Source: Loktanella sp.
GTDB lineage: Bacteria; Pseudomonadota; Alphaproteobacteria; Rhodobacterales; Rhodobacteraceae
Assembly: GCA_024635625.1 (NCBI GenBank)
Contig: JAGXIQ010000155.1
Location: 1-35,160 of the forward strand
Reading direction: 5' to 3'
Length of the DNA stretch: 35,160 nucleotides
Of the stretch, positions 7,576 through 15,689 are shown piece by piece. A model generated the notes under the pieces. It saw only the letters and a program-made list of their open reading frames with translations, was not told the origin of the DNA and did no database searches. A program made the position numbers and the translations under genes. How positions within the stretch are numbered: position 1 is the first letter of the stretch; every line of letters starts with the position of its first letter.

Positions 7576-9318
7576 ATGACCTTCACTCCCGCCCCTTGGC
7601 CCCGCCGTCTGCGCTCGCAGGAGTGGTATGGCGGCACAAGCCGCGACAACATCTATCACCGTGGCTGGTTAAAGAACCAAGGCTACCCCGACGACTTGTT
7701 CGACGGGCGGCCCGTGATTGGTATTTTGAACACATGGTCCGATCTGACACCCTGCAACGGCCACCTGCGCGAACTGGCCGAAAAGGTAAAAGCCGGTGTC
7801 TGGGAGGCAGGCGGTTTTCCGGTCGAAGTGCCTGTGTTCTCGGCGTCAGAAAACACCTTCCGCCCCACAGCGATGATGTATCGCAACCTTGCCGCCATGG
7901 CGGTCGAGGAAGTTATGCGTGCCCAGCCAATTGATGGCGCGGTGCTGCTGGTTGGCTGCGATAAAACAACGCCTTCGCTGATGATGGGGGCCGCATCTAC
8001 TGATATCCCGTCTATCGTGGTGACTGGCGGGCCGATGTTGAACGGCTGGTTCCGTGGTGAACGGGTCGGATCGGGCACAGCATTGTGGCAGATGTCAGAG
8101 GACATCAAAGCTGGCAAAATGACGCAAGAGGAATTCTTAGAGGCAGAGCAGGCGATGAGCCGCTCTTCTGGTACGTGCAACACGATGGGCACGGCCAGTA
8201 CGATGGCCAGCATGGCAGAAGCGCTGGGCATGGCCTTATCCGGCAATGCTGCCATTCCGGGCGTCGACAGCCGCAGGCGCGTCATGGCGCAGATGACGGG
8301 CCGTCGTATCGTGCAAATGGTGAAGGACGATTTGAAGCCCTCTGATATCCTGACCAAAGATGCCTTTGAGAATGCCATTCGCACGAATGGGGCCATCGGC
8401 GGGTCGACCAATGCAGTAATCCATTTGCTGGCCCTTGCTGGTCGCGTCGGGGTGGATCTGACTCTGGACGACTGGGATCGCTGTGGGCGCGACGTGCCAA
8501 CCATCGTGAACCTGATGCCATCGGGAAAATACCTGATGGAGGAGTTCTTTTATGCCGGGGGCTTGCCCGTGGTACTTAAGCGCCTGAGTGAAGCGGGCAT
8601 GTTGCACGAAGACGCGTTGACCGTCTCTGGCACCACCATAGGTGAAGAAGTCGCTGGCGCGCAAAATTGGAACGACGACGTCATTCTTCCGGTCGAAAAG
8701 GCCCTTGCAGCCTCGGGCGGGATCGCGGTTCTGCGGGGCAACCTTGCGCCCAACGGCGCTGTCCTGAAACCTTCTGCTGCCAGTCCACATCTGATGAAAC
8801 ACCGCGGCCGTGCCGTCGTTTTCGAGGATATCGACGACTACAAGGCGCGGATTGAGGACGACGGGCTGGATATCGACGAGACCTGCGTGATGGTTCTGAA
8901 AAATTGCGGGCCAAAAGGTTATCCGGGGATGTCCGAGGTCGGCAATATGGGACTTCCGCCCAAGGTCCTGAAGAAGGGGATCACTGACATGGTCCGCATC
9001 TCTGACGCGCGCATGTCCGGCACTGCTTACGGCACCGTCGTCCTGCACACCGCGCCAGAGGCTGCGGCAGGTGGGCCGCTTGCGGTCGTCCGCTCCGGTG
9101 ACATGATCGAACTTGATGTCGAGGCGCGGCGCATCCATCTGGATATCTCTGACGAAGAACTTGCCCAGCGTTTGGCTGAATGGACTCCGCTCGCGCCGAT
9201 GTTCACGAGCGGCTATTCGAAGCTGTTCGTCGACATGGTCGAAGGGGCCGATACTGGGGCCGACTTCGGCATCTTGAAAGGTAACCGTGGAAACGAGGTG
9301 CCCCGTGACAGTCACTAG
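7576..9318 (+). CDS. araC: L-arabinonate dehydratase-type IlvD/Edd enzyme
   Basis: Encodes 580 residues, the size of sugar-acid dehydratases of the IlvD/Edd family. Three cysteines sit where the characterised Rhizobium L-arabinonate dehydratase has its [2Fe-2S] ligands: Cys60 (L-T-P-C-N-G-H), Cys128 (V-G-C-D-K-T-T-P) and Cys201 (S-G-T-C-N-T-M-G). Other family marks are N-G-A-I-G-G-S-T-N, N-C-G-P-K-G-Y-P-G-M and D-A-R-M-S-G-T near the C-terminus, whose Ser is the proposed catalytic base. It dehydrates L-arabinonate (perhaps also D-fuconate or D-galactonate) to the 2-keto-3-deoxy acid. Start follows AGGGA by 8 bases. The symbol follows Azospirillum usage and is unrelated to the E. coli regulator AraC. 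Confidence 0.88.
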   Translation: MTFTPAPWPRRLRSQEWYGGTSRDNIYHRGWLKNQGYPDDLFDGRPVIGILNTWSDLTPCNGHLRELAEKVKAGVWEAGGFPVEVPVFSASENTFRPTAMMYRNLAAMAVEEVMRAQPIDGAVLLVGCDKTTPSLMMGAASTDIPSIVVTGGPMLNGWFRGERVGSGTALWQMSEDIKAGKMTQEEFLEAEQAMSRSSGTCNTMGTASTMASMAEALGMALSGNAAIPGVDSRRRVMAQMTGRRIVQMVKDDLKPSDILTKDAFENAIRTNGAIGGSTNAVIHLLALAGRVGVDLTLDDWDRCGRDVPTIVNLMPSGKYLMEEFFYAGGLPVVLKRLSEAGMLHEDALTVSGTTIGEEVAGAQNWNDDVILPVEKALAASGGIAVLRGNLAPNGAVLKPSAASPHLMKHRGRAVVFEDIDDYKARIEDDGLDIDETCVMVLKNCGPKGYPGMSEVGNMGLPPKVLKKGITDMVRISDARMSGTAYGTVVLHTAPEAAAGGPLAVVRSGDMIELDVEARRIHLDISDEELAQRLAEWTPLAPMFTSGYSKLFVDMVEGADTGADFGILKGNRGNEVPRDSH

Positions 9319-10276
9319 AGGCGCAGGCGCGGGCTCGGTCGGTCGTCAATTGATCCGCGAACCCATCGCATTACTTGGCATCGGCAAGATCGCTCGTGAC
9401 CAGCATATTCCGGCTATCGCAGGATCGGCCGCGTTTCACCTTGCTGCAACCGTCAGCCGCTCTGGTGGTGTCGATGGGGTAGAGAACCATCAGGACGTCG
9501 CACATTTGCTGAATGTTCGCCCTGACATCGGTAGTTTGTCGCTTTGCATGCCCCCCGTACCGCGCTTTGATATTGCAACGGCGGCACTGGCGGCGGGCAA
9601 GCATGTCATGCTGGAAAAGCCGCCCGGTGCGACTGTATCCGAAGTGCTGAAACTGGAGCGTCTGGCGCGGGCCAAGGGTGTAACCCTTTTTGCGACATGG
9701 CATTCGCGGCACGCGGCAGGGGTTGCAATGGCCCGCGCGCATCTGCGCGATGCGCAGATCAAGCATGTTCAGATCGACTGGAAAGAGGACGTCCGCCGCT
9801 GGCATCCGGGGCAGGACTGGATTTGGCAGGCGGGCGGTCTTGGGGTATTCGATCCCGGCATCAATGCCCTGTCGATTATGACTGCAATTCTGCCAAATCC
9901 CGTGCACTTGATAGCCACGACACTGGCCTTTCCGGAAAACCGCGAAACCCCCATTGCGGCTGACCTAACCTTTGCAGGGCCTGCCGGCATGACCGTCGAC
10001 GCTGTCTTTGATTGGCGGCAAGAGGGGCCGCAAAGCTGGAACATCACCGTGGATACGAACATGGGACAGCTACGCCTGACCGACGGTGGGGCGACGTTAC
10101 ATATTGACGGCATGGCGCAGCCAACCGATGGCCTGGGTGAATACCCCAGCCTTTACCACCGCTTTGCCGAACTGATTGAGGCTGGTCAGTCGGACGTTGA
10201 CACCAGCCCCCTCCAGCATGTGGCGGACGCCTTCATGCTGGGTCGTCGCGAAAGTGTCGCGGCGTTTTACGACTAA
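9305..10276 (+). CDS. Gfo/Idh/MocA oxidoreductase: D-galactose / L-arabinose 1-dehydrogenase
   Basis: Encodes 323 residues from a GTG at 9305. The N-terminal Rossmann fold shows P-I-A-L-L-G-I-G-K-I-A-R-D-Q-H, then the catalytic-lysine motif E-K-P-P-G, followed by W-K-E-D-V-R-R-W-H-P-G-Q-D and G-G-L-G-V-F-D-P-G-I-N-A-L-S. These closely match Pseudomonas galactose dehydrogenase and Azospirillum L-arabinose 1-dehydrogenase, which oxidise the sugar to its 1,4-lactone with NAD(P)+. This is the entry step of the pathway whose later steps are encoded on both sides. GTG 9305 was chosen because CGAGG lies 6 bases upstream; a GTG at 9287 and a TTG at 9350 are in-frame alternatives. The start lies inside the dehydratase gene (14-base overlap). 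Confidence 0.87.
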   Translation: MTVTRGAGAGSVGRQLIREPIALLGIGKIARDQHIPAIAGSAAFHLAATVSRSGGVDGVENHQDVAHLLNVRPDIGSLSLCMPPVPRFDIATAALAAGKHVMLEKPPGATVSEVLKLERLARAKGVTLFATWHSRHAAGVAMARAHLRDAQIKHVQIDWKEDVRRWHPGQDWIWQAGGLGVFDPGINALSIMTAILPNPVHLIATTLAFPENRETPIAADLTFAGPAGMTVDAVFDWRQEGPQSWNITVDTNMGQLRLTDGGATLHIDGMAQPTDGLGEYPSLYHRFAELIEAGQSDVDTSPLQHVADAFMLGRRESVAAFYD

Positions 10277-10292
10277 AATAAAGGAACATGAC

Positions 10293-11807
10293 ATGACCAA
10301 CCTGACCGGACACCACTATATCGACGGCGCATGGGTCGCGGGGGGCACGTCCTTTCAATCCGATCCCGTTAGCGGCGATCCCGTCACCGTGCACTCTGGG
10401 GGGCGGGCAGAGATTGACGCGGCGATGACCGCAGCCGAGGCGGCCTTTGAAATCTACGGTTGGGCCAGTCGGGAAGTCCGGGCAGGCTTTTTAGAGACCA
10501 TAGCCGAAGAAATCGAGGCACGGGGCGAGGCCCTGACCGCTTACGGCACCGCAGAAACAGGCCTGCCAGAGGCCCGCTTGAACGGTGAACGGGGGCGGAC
10601 CTGTGGCCAGTTGCGTCTGTTCGCGGATCATATCCGCAAAACAGATTTCCTCGACCGCCGCCTCGATGCCGTCCTGCCAGATCGCGCGCCGCTGCCCCGC
10701 CCGGACCTGCGTATGATCCAGCGCCCGCTGGGGCCCGTTGGGGTGTTCGGTGCTTCGAACTTTCCGCTCGCGTTTTCTACTGCTGGAGGCGACACCGCTG
10801 CAGCCTTGGCCGCGGGCTGCCCCGTCGTTTACAAAGGCCACCCCGGCCACCCCGCAACGGGAGAGATCGTGGCACAGGCCATTGCCGCCGCGATTGATAA
10901 AACGGGGATGTCAAAAGGTACCTTTGGTTTCGTACAATCCAACACGAACGAGGCGGGCGAAGCGCTGGTTCAACACCCGCTGACCCGCGCTATCGGCTTT
11001 ACTGGATCATTCAGAGGCGGCAAGGCGCTGTTCGATCTTGCAATGGCGCGACCTGAACCAATCCCCTTTTTCGGCGAACTCGGCGCTATTAATCCCGTTT
11101 TTGTGCTGCCCGCAGCATCAGCCGCGCGCGCGGCTGAGATTGGCACGGGTTGGGCCGGATCGCTCACGATGGGTGTTGGACAGTTCTGCACCAACCCCGG
11201 TGTTGTGGTAATCGAGGATGCCGATGCGGATGCATTCATCGCAGGGGCAGAGGCTGCACTGACCCAAGTATCCCCCGCACCGATGTTGACAGGCGGGACG
11301 GCGCAAGCTTATCGGGCAGGCGTTTCGGCGATTGCAGACACGGCAAAGATCGCTACTCGCATCAACGCCGCAGGTGAAGGCCGTAATGCCGGTCCGGCGC
11401 TTTTCACGGTCGACGCCGCCGATTGGATGGCTAACGAAGACTTGGCGCAAGAGATGTTCGGCCCGGCCGGGATTGTGATCCGCGCCAAAGATCCGGCGCA
11501 GATGGCGCAGATTGCACGCGGGCTGCACGGTCAACTGACCTGCACATTGCAAATGGACGACGCCGACCTATCCGTCGCGCAGACATTGGTGCCGGTGCTG
11601 GAACGCAAAGCGGGCCGGCTGCTGGTCAATGCCTTCCCGACAGGAGTCGAGGTCGCGGACTCCATGGTTCATGGCGGTCCCTATCCCGCCAGCACGAACT
11701 TTGGCGCAACCTCTGTGGGTACGCTGGCAATTCGTCGGTTTACGCGGCCGGTCTGCTATCAGAACATGCCAGAGGAACTGTTGCCGCAGGATTTGCAAGG
11801 TAGCTAG
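10293..11807 (+). CDS. 2-oxoglutarate semialdehyde (2,5-dioxovalerate) dehydrogenase
   Basis: Encodes 504 residues of the aldehyde dehydrogenase superfamily. Visible catalytic features are the oxyanion Asn156 in A-S-N-F-P-L-A-F, Gly-rich G-F-T-G-S (235-239), general-base Glu262 in F-F-G-E-L-G, nucleophile Cys299 in V-G-Q-F-C-T-N-P, and E-M-F-G-P near the C-terminus. The F-F-G-E-L-G and G-Q-F-C-T-N-P forms are typical of the 2-oxoglutarate semialdehyde branch of sugar-acid pathways. It produces 2-oxoglutarate with NAD(P)+, ending the pathway. ATG 10293 follows AAAGGA; the upstream open frame lies inside the previous gene. A strong terminator lies 41 bases downstream, so this ends the operon. 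Confidence 0.87.
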   Translation: MTNLTGHHYIDGAWVAGGTSFQSDPVSGDPVTVHSGGRAEIDAAMTAAEAAFEIYGWASREVRAGFLETIAEEIEARGEALTAYGTAETGLPEARLNGERGRTCGQLRLFADHIRKTDFLDRRLDAVLPDRAPLPRPDLRMIQRPLGPVGVFGASNFPLAFSTAGGDTAAALAAGCPVVYKGHPGHPATGEIVAQAIAAAIDKTGMSKGTFGFVQSNTNEAGEALVQHPLTRAIGFTGSFRGGKALFDLAMARPEPIPFFGELGAINPVFVLPAASAARAAEIGTGWAGSLTMGVGQFCTNPGVVVIEDADADAFIAGAEAALTQVSPAPMLTGGTAQAYRAGVSAIADTAKIATRINAAGEGRNAGPALFTVDAADWMANEDLAQEMFGPAGIVIRAKDPAQMAQIARGLHGQLTCTLQMDDADLSVAQTLVPVLERKAGRLLVNAFPTGVEVADSMVHGGPYPASTNFGATSVGTLAIRRFTRPVCYQNMPEELLPQDLQGS

Positions 11808-11848
11808 GCCAACCCTGCCGAGGTTGGCGCATAGCAAAGCGTAAAAAG

Positions 11849-11894
11849 AAAAGTAGCGCCGAACCGTCTTTGGATGGCTGGGCGCTACTTTTTT
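11849..11894. terminator. bidirectional intrinsic terminator between convergent operons
   Basis: A perfect 12-bp stem, AAAAGTAGCGCC at 11849-11860 with its complement at 11881-11892, encloses a 20-base loop. On the plus strand it runs into six T (11889-11894); on the minus strand the A-rich 11843-11852 supplies a U-tract. It ends the sugar operon on the plus strand and the gamma-glutamyltransferase operon, whose last stop is about 100 bases away, on the minus strand. Confidence 0.88.
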
Positions 11895-11991
11895 GGCTTT
11901 GGTCCGCGCCCGTGCTGTGCGGATATTGTCGGGACAGCGTTTGAGATGCGGGCAGGTGCTTTGTGCAGCCAACTGCCCGCCTCAATCCCCG

Positions 11992-13779
11992 CTATCGCCC
12001 GATGGCGTAGGCCTGCATCAAACGCGGCGTCGCAGCAGCGCGCATCAGGCCGCTGGCATCGCGGCTTGCGGCAGTCAGGCGACCGACAGACCATGGCTCT
12101 GCGACTTCTACCCGGTGTCCGCGCGCTTTCAAGTCCGCGATGACAGCGTCGCCAAAAGCTGGTTCGACCATCAGATGACCCGGGTTGGTGGCGCGGGGAT
12201 AGAACGACCCTTGGAAATGGGCGGTGTGGAACAGGGGCGCATCGATTGCGGCTTGTAGGTTGGTCATGCCGTGTACGTGGCGAAGAAAGAACATCAACTG
12301 CCACTGGTCCTGCTGGTCGCCGCCCGGTGTACCGAAAGCAAGGCTCGCCTTGCCGTCACGGCCCGCAATAGAGGGTGACAGCGTTGTGCGTGGGCGGCGT
12401 CCGGGTGCCAGCGAAGTCGGCAGGCCTTCTGTGAGCCAGAACATTTGGGCGCGGCTGTTCAAAGGCATGCCAAGGCCGGGCACGACGGGGGAGCTTTGCA
12501 GCCAGCCACCGGAAGGCGTGGCCGAAATCATGTTGCCCCAACGATCGATGACATCGATATGCACCGTGTCGCCGCGCTTTTCGGACAAGTGTGCCATCGT
12601 CGGTTCGCCTGCACCGACGCCAGTATCCACGACCTCTGCACTGGCGCGTTTCAGCGCCTCGCGCACCCAAATGTCATGGCCCGCGATCTGTCCCGGCCGC
12701 TGTTCAAGCGACGCAGTCTTACCGATCATTGCCCGTCTGATCGCGGCATAGTCGCGTGACAGCAGCGTGTCGGTCGGGATTTCGGTATGGGCAGGGTCGC
12801 CGTAATAGGCTTCACGGTCCGCGAAGGACAGCTTCATAGCCTCTGTTACCCAATGAACAAAGTCGGCGCCGTTTGGATCCATATCCGCGATGCCAGACCC
12901 TTCTAGGATGCGCAGGGATTGCAGCATCGTCGGAGACTGCGCCCACATGCCGGGTTTCCAGACGGTCCAGCCCTCGTAGTCGACGGATAATGGCGCTTCA
13001 TAAGTGGCCTGCCAGCCTGCCATGTCCTGCCCGGTCAGCACGCCTTTGCGGCGTCCACCGGCGGCGTCCATGACGCAGGTGTCGCGCATCCAGTCGTCGA
13101 TCGCTTCAGCGACAAAGCCCTGATAAAACGCCCGACGCGCCGCTTCTATCTGGGCTTCGCGGCCACTGGCACTTTCGGCTTCGATCACGATCCGTTCCCA
13201 CGTGTCCGCAAGGTCGGGGTTGCGGAACAGGGTTTCGGGGGCAGGGGCGCTGCCACCCGGCATCCATGTTGCGTAGGAGGTTGGCCATTCGTCACGGAAG
13301 AAATCGCCAAGCCCTGCGATGGTCGCCGAAACCCGCGCCAGCACAGGATGGCCGTGACGCGCATAGTGGATTGCTGGTTCTAAAATATCCCGCAGCGGCA
13401 GCTTTCCGTGATCGCGTAGCATCAGCATCCACGCATCGAACACGCCGGGGATGACGGTCGCCAACAGGCCAGAACCGGGTATCAGGTCAAGACCTTCGGC
13501 CTTGTAATGCTCTATCGTGGCACCTGCCGGGGCTGTGCCTTGACCGCAGACGACGCGGGGCGTGTCCTCGCCCGCGATTTGGATCAGGGCGGGCATATCG
13601 CCCAAAGGACCGCAAAGGTGCGGTTCCACCACGTTCAGAACAAAGTTCATCGCCGCACCTGCGTCGATGGCAGTGCCGCCTTTTTCTAGGATGCTCATGC
13701 CGACGGCAGAGGCGATCCAGTGAGTCGAGGTCGCGACGCCGAAGGTGCCCAGAATCTCGGGCCGGGTGGTGAATTGCAT
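11992..13779 (-). CDS. gamma-glutamyltransferase-family hydrolase without signal peptide
   Basis: Encodes 595 residues of the Ntn-hydrolase gamma-glutamyltranspeptidase family, normally made as a precursor that cleaves itself before a Thr that becomes the nucleophile. Here the candidate is Thr405 in G-D-T-V-H-I-D-V-I-D-R-W-G-N-M-I-S, matching the usual T-T-H-x-x-V-x-D-x-x-G-N pattern. Other family segments are G-G-T-A-I-D-A-G-A-A near residue 34, P-G-R-R-P-R-T-T-L-S-P-S (460s) and F-G-T-P-G-G-D near 482. E. coli GGT is periplasmic, but this protein starts M-Q-F-T-T with no signal sequence and is probably cytoplasmic. It is last in an operon for a peptide-type importer, so it likely cleaves an imported gamma-glutamyl or related amide. 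The ATG at 13779 is preceded by AGGA; longer frames upstream run into dppC. Confidence 0.88.
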   Translation of the reverse strand: MQFTTRPEILGTFGVATSTHWIASAVGMSILEKGGTAIDAGAAMNFVLNVVEPHLCGPLGDMPALIQIAGEDTPRVVCGQGTAPAGATIEHYKAEGLDLIPGSGLLATVIPGVFDAWMLMLRDHGKLPLRDILEPAIHYARHGHPVLARVSATIAGLGDFFRDEWPTSYATWMPGGSAPAPETLFRNPDLADTWERIVIEAESASGREAQIEAARRAFYQGFVAEAIDDWMRDTCVMDAAGGRRKGVLTGQDMAGWQATYEAPLSVDYEGWTVWKPGMWAQSPTMLQSLRILEGSGIADMDPNGADFVHWVTEAMKLSFADREAYYGDPAHTEIPTDTLLSRDYAAIRRAMIGKTASLEQRPGQIAGHDIWVREALKRASAEVVDTGVGAGEPTMAHLSEKRGDTVHIDVIDRWGNMISATPSGGWLQSSPVVPGLGMPLNSRAQMFWLTEGLPTSLAPGRRPRTTLSPSIAGRDGKASLAFGTPGGDQQDQWQLMFFLRHVHGMTNLQAAIDAPLFHTAHFQGSFYPRATNPGHLMVEPAFGDAVIADLKARGHRVEVAEPWSVGRLTAASRDASGLMRAAATPRLMQAYAIGR

Positions 13780-13793
13780 CGTTAAATCCTGTT

Positions 13794-14690
13794 TCAGTTG
13801 TCGCGGGGGTCGAGGGCGTCGCGCAGACCGTCGCCCAAAAGGTTGAAGCCAAGCACCACCAGAAAGATGCCGATGCCGGGCCACATAGCCAACCAAGGTG
13901 CTTGTTCCAGAAACTGTTTTGCGGTGTTCAGCATGGACCCCCAGCTAGGAGATGGCGGCTGCTGACCGAGGCCAAGAAAGGAAAGTGACGCCTCTGCGAT
14001 AATCGCTGTTGCGATGGTCAGCGTGGCCTGAACCAGTAAGGGGGGCACAATATTGGGTAGGATGTAGCGGGTAATGATGTCGCGGTGGGTCAGGCCGATG
14101 GCTTGCGCGCCTTCGACGTAGTCCTCGGTCAGGACTTGCATGGTCTGCGCGCGGGCAAGCCGGATGAAGATTGGCACAGCCGAAATACCGATGGCGATCA
14201 TCGCGTTCGTCAGCGACGGACCAAGGAAGGCAGCCATCGCGATCGCAAGGATCAGGAACGGCGCTGCCAGAAGCGCCTCTGTCACGCGGGAAATCGCGGC
14301 ATCGGTCCAGCCACGGGCGTAGCCTGCGGCGACGCCTAGCGGCACCCCGATTGCCAGCGCAATCGTCACAGACACGACCCCCGCCATAAGCGATGCCTGT
14401 GCCCCCCAGATCATGCGGGACAGTACATCGCGGCCAATCTCGTCGGTGCCGAACCAATGGGCGGCAGAAGGTGGTTTGCGCACAGCCATGAAGTCTGTGA
14501 CGGCGGGTCCGGGGATCGGCAGCACAGGGGCCAGCACCGCGACGAGGCAAAAGAATGCCACTATACCGCCACCCAGCAACGCCGCCGGGTTCTTTTTCAG
14601 CTTCGCCCACACACGGCTACGCTTTGGCGGTAGAACCTCTGACAGTGTCTGACGGGACGGTGCGGTTTGAAATGTGTCGGGATTGCTCAT
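13794..14690 (-). CDS. peptide/opine-type ABC transporter permease (DppC-like)
   Basis: Encodes 298 residues. A short cytoplasmic N-terminus is followed by the OppC_N-type first membrane segment, then H-W-F-G-T-D-E-I-G-R-D-V-L-S-R, which is characteristic of DppC/OppC permeases. Further membrane segments follow, and the ATPase-contact (EAA) loop is D-Y-V-E-G-A-Q-A-I-G-L-T with I-L-P-N about 10 residues later. It pairs with the upstream DppB-like protein to form the inner-membrane channel. Its ATG overlaps the stop of dppB (ATGA at 14690-14687), while a 14-base gap separates it from the hydrolase gene. A longer open frame to 14771 lies within dppB and is not used. Confidence 0.92.
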   Translation of the reverse strand: MSNPDTFQTAPSRQTLSEVLPPKRSRVWAKLKKNPAALLGGGIVAFFCLVAVLAPVLPIPGPAVTDFMAVRKPPSAAHWFGTDEIGRDVLSRMIWGAQASLMAGVVSVTIALAIGVPLGVAAGYARGWTDAAISRVTEALLAAPFLILAIAMAAFLGPSLTNAMIAIGISAVPIFIRLARAQTMQVLTEDYVEGAQAIGLTHRDIITRYILPNIVPPLLVQATLTIATAIIAEASLSFLGLGQQPPSPSWGSMLNTAKQFLEQAPWLAMWPGIGIFLVVLGFNLLGDGLRDALDPRDN

Positions 14691-15631
14691 TGGTCTGACA
14701 TCTTCGGGTTCAAGACACGGTAGAGTGCGTCGGACAGAATGTTCATCAAGATGAAGGCGATGGCAGTGCACAGCACGATGCCCTGCACGACGGCGTAGTC
14801 GCGGTTAAAGACCGCATCGACCACCAGCTTGCCGAAACCGGGGATGGTAAAGATCTGCTCTGTCAGTACCGCCCCCGCTAAAAGTTCACCGAACAGCAAG
14901 GTGACGACGGTCACGACGGGGACAAGCGCGTTGCGAAGGGCGTGTTTGACGACGACCGACCTTTCGCCCAGCCCCTTGGCACGGGCGGTGCGGACGTAGT
15001 CGGATTGTAAAACGCCCAGCATGGCGGATCGCGTGTGACGCATCAGCGTGGCGGCTAGGCCAGTGCCTAGCACGAAGGCGGGCATCATCATGGTCTTGAG
15101 CGATTGCAAAGGATCATCGGTAAAAGGTTGGTATCCTGACGCGGGCAGCCACCCGAGGTTCACGGATACCAGAAGGATCATCATGATCCCCAACCAGAAG
15201 TTCGGGATCGACAGGCCAGACAGGGCCACGATGTTGGCGACCCAATCGATCCAAGTGCCTTTCTTGTAAGCGGACAGGATGCCCGCAGGGATGCCAATGA
15301 TCACGGCAAAGAAAAGGGCCATGACTGCAAGCTGGATCGTCACAGGCAGTTTTTGTGCAATCAAGGTTGTGACAGGTTGGTTGGTGCGCAGGGATATGCC
15401 TAGATCGCCTTGCAGCGCGTTCCAAATCCAGTTGAAATATTGGACGTAGATGGGGTCGTTCAGGTGATATTTCTCTCGCAAGAAGGCCAGCATTTCGGGG
15501 TTGCGATCCTCTCCGGCCAAGGCCAGCACCGGATCGCCGGGCAATAGCTTTTGCAGCAGGAACACGAAGACCGAGATCAGCAGGATCGTCGGAATTGCGA
15601 TCAGAAGGCGGTGGCCGATAAAGCGGAGCAT
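14687..15631 (-). CDS. peptide/opine-type ABC transporter permease (DppB-like)
   Basis: Encodes 314 residues. The start I-G-H-R-L-L-I-A-I-P-T-I-L-L-I-S-V is the typical first helix of DppB/OppB permeases, followed by L-P-G-D-P-V, G-D-L-G-I-S-L-R and later N-F-W-L-G-I. The ATPase-contact loop is D-Y-V-R-T-A-R-A-K-G-L with H-A-L-R-N about 10 residues on. About six membrane segments are visible. It forms the translocation pore with the DppC-like partner, whose gene overlaps it by ATGA. A stem-loop lies in the 58-base gap between it and the upstream binding-protein gene. Confidence 0.92.
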   Translation of the reverse strand: MLRFIGHRLLIAIPTILLISVFVFLLQKLLPGDPVLALAGEDRNPEMLAFLREKYHLNDPIYVQYFNWIWNALQGDLGISLRTNQPVTTLIAQKLPVTIQLAVMALFFAVIIGIPAGILSAYKKGTWIDWVANIVALSGLSIPNFWLGIMMILLVSVNLGWLPASGYQPFTDDPLQSLKTMMMPAFVLGTGLAATLMRHTRSAMLGVLQSDYVRTARAKGLGERSVVVKHALRNALVPVVTVVTLLFGELLAGAVLTEQIFTIPGFGKLVVDAVFNRDYAVVQGIVLCTAIAFILMNILSDALYRVLNPKMSDQ

Positions 15632-15656
15632 GAGGAAACCTGACGGGGGAAGGGGT

Positions 15657-15682
15657 GGCCCGGCGACATACGTCGCCAGGCC
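15657..15682 (-). promoter_or_regulatory. stem-loop in the binding protein/permease gap
   Basis: GGCC-C-GGCGAC (15657-15667) faces GTCGCC-A-GGCC (15672-15682) across a 4-base loop: ten base pairs with a single mismatch. There is no U-tract on either strand. It lies just after the stop of the binding-protein gene, where such hairpins commonly protect upstream mRNA from 3' exonucleases and raise binding-protein yield. The structure is seen; the function is inferred from its position. Confidence 0.55.
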
Positions 15683-15689
15683 GGATCGG

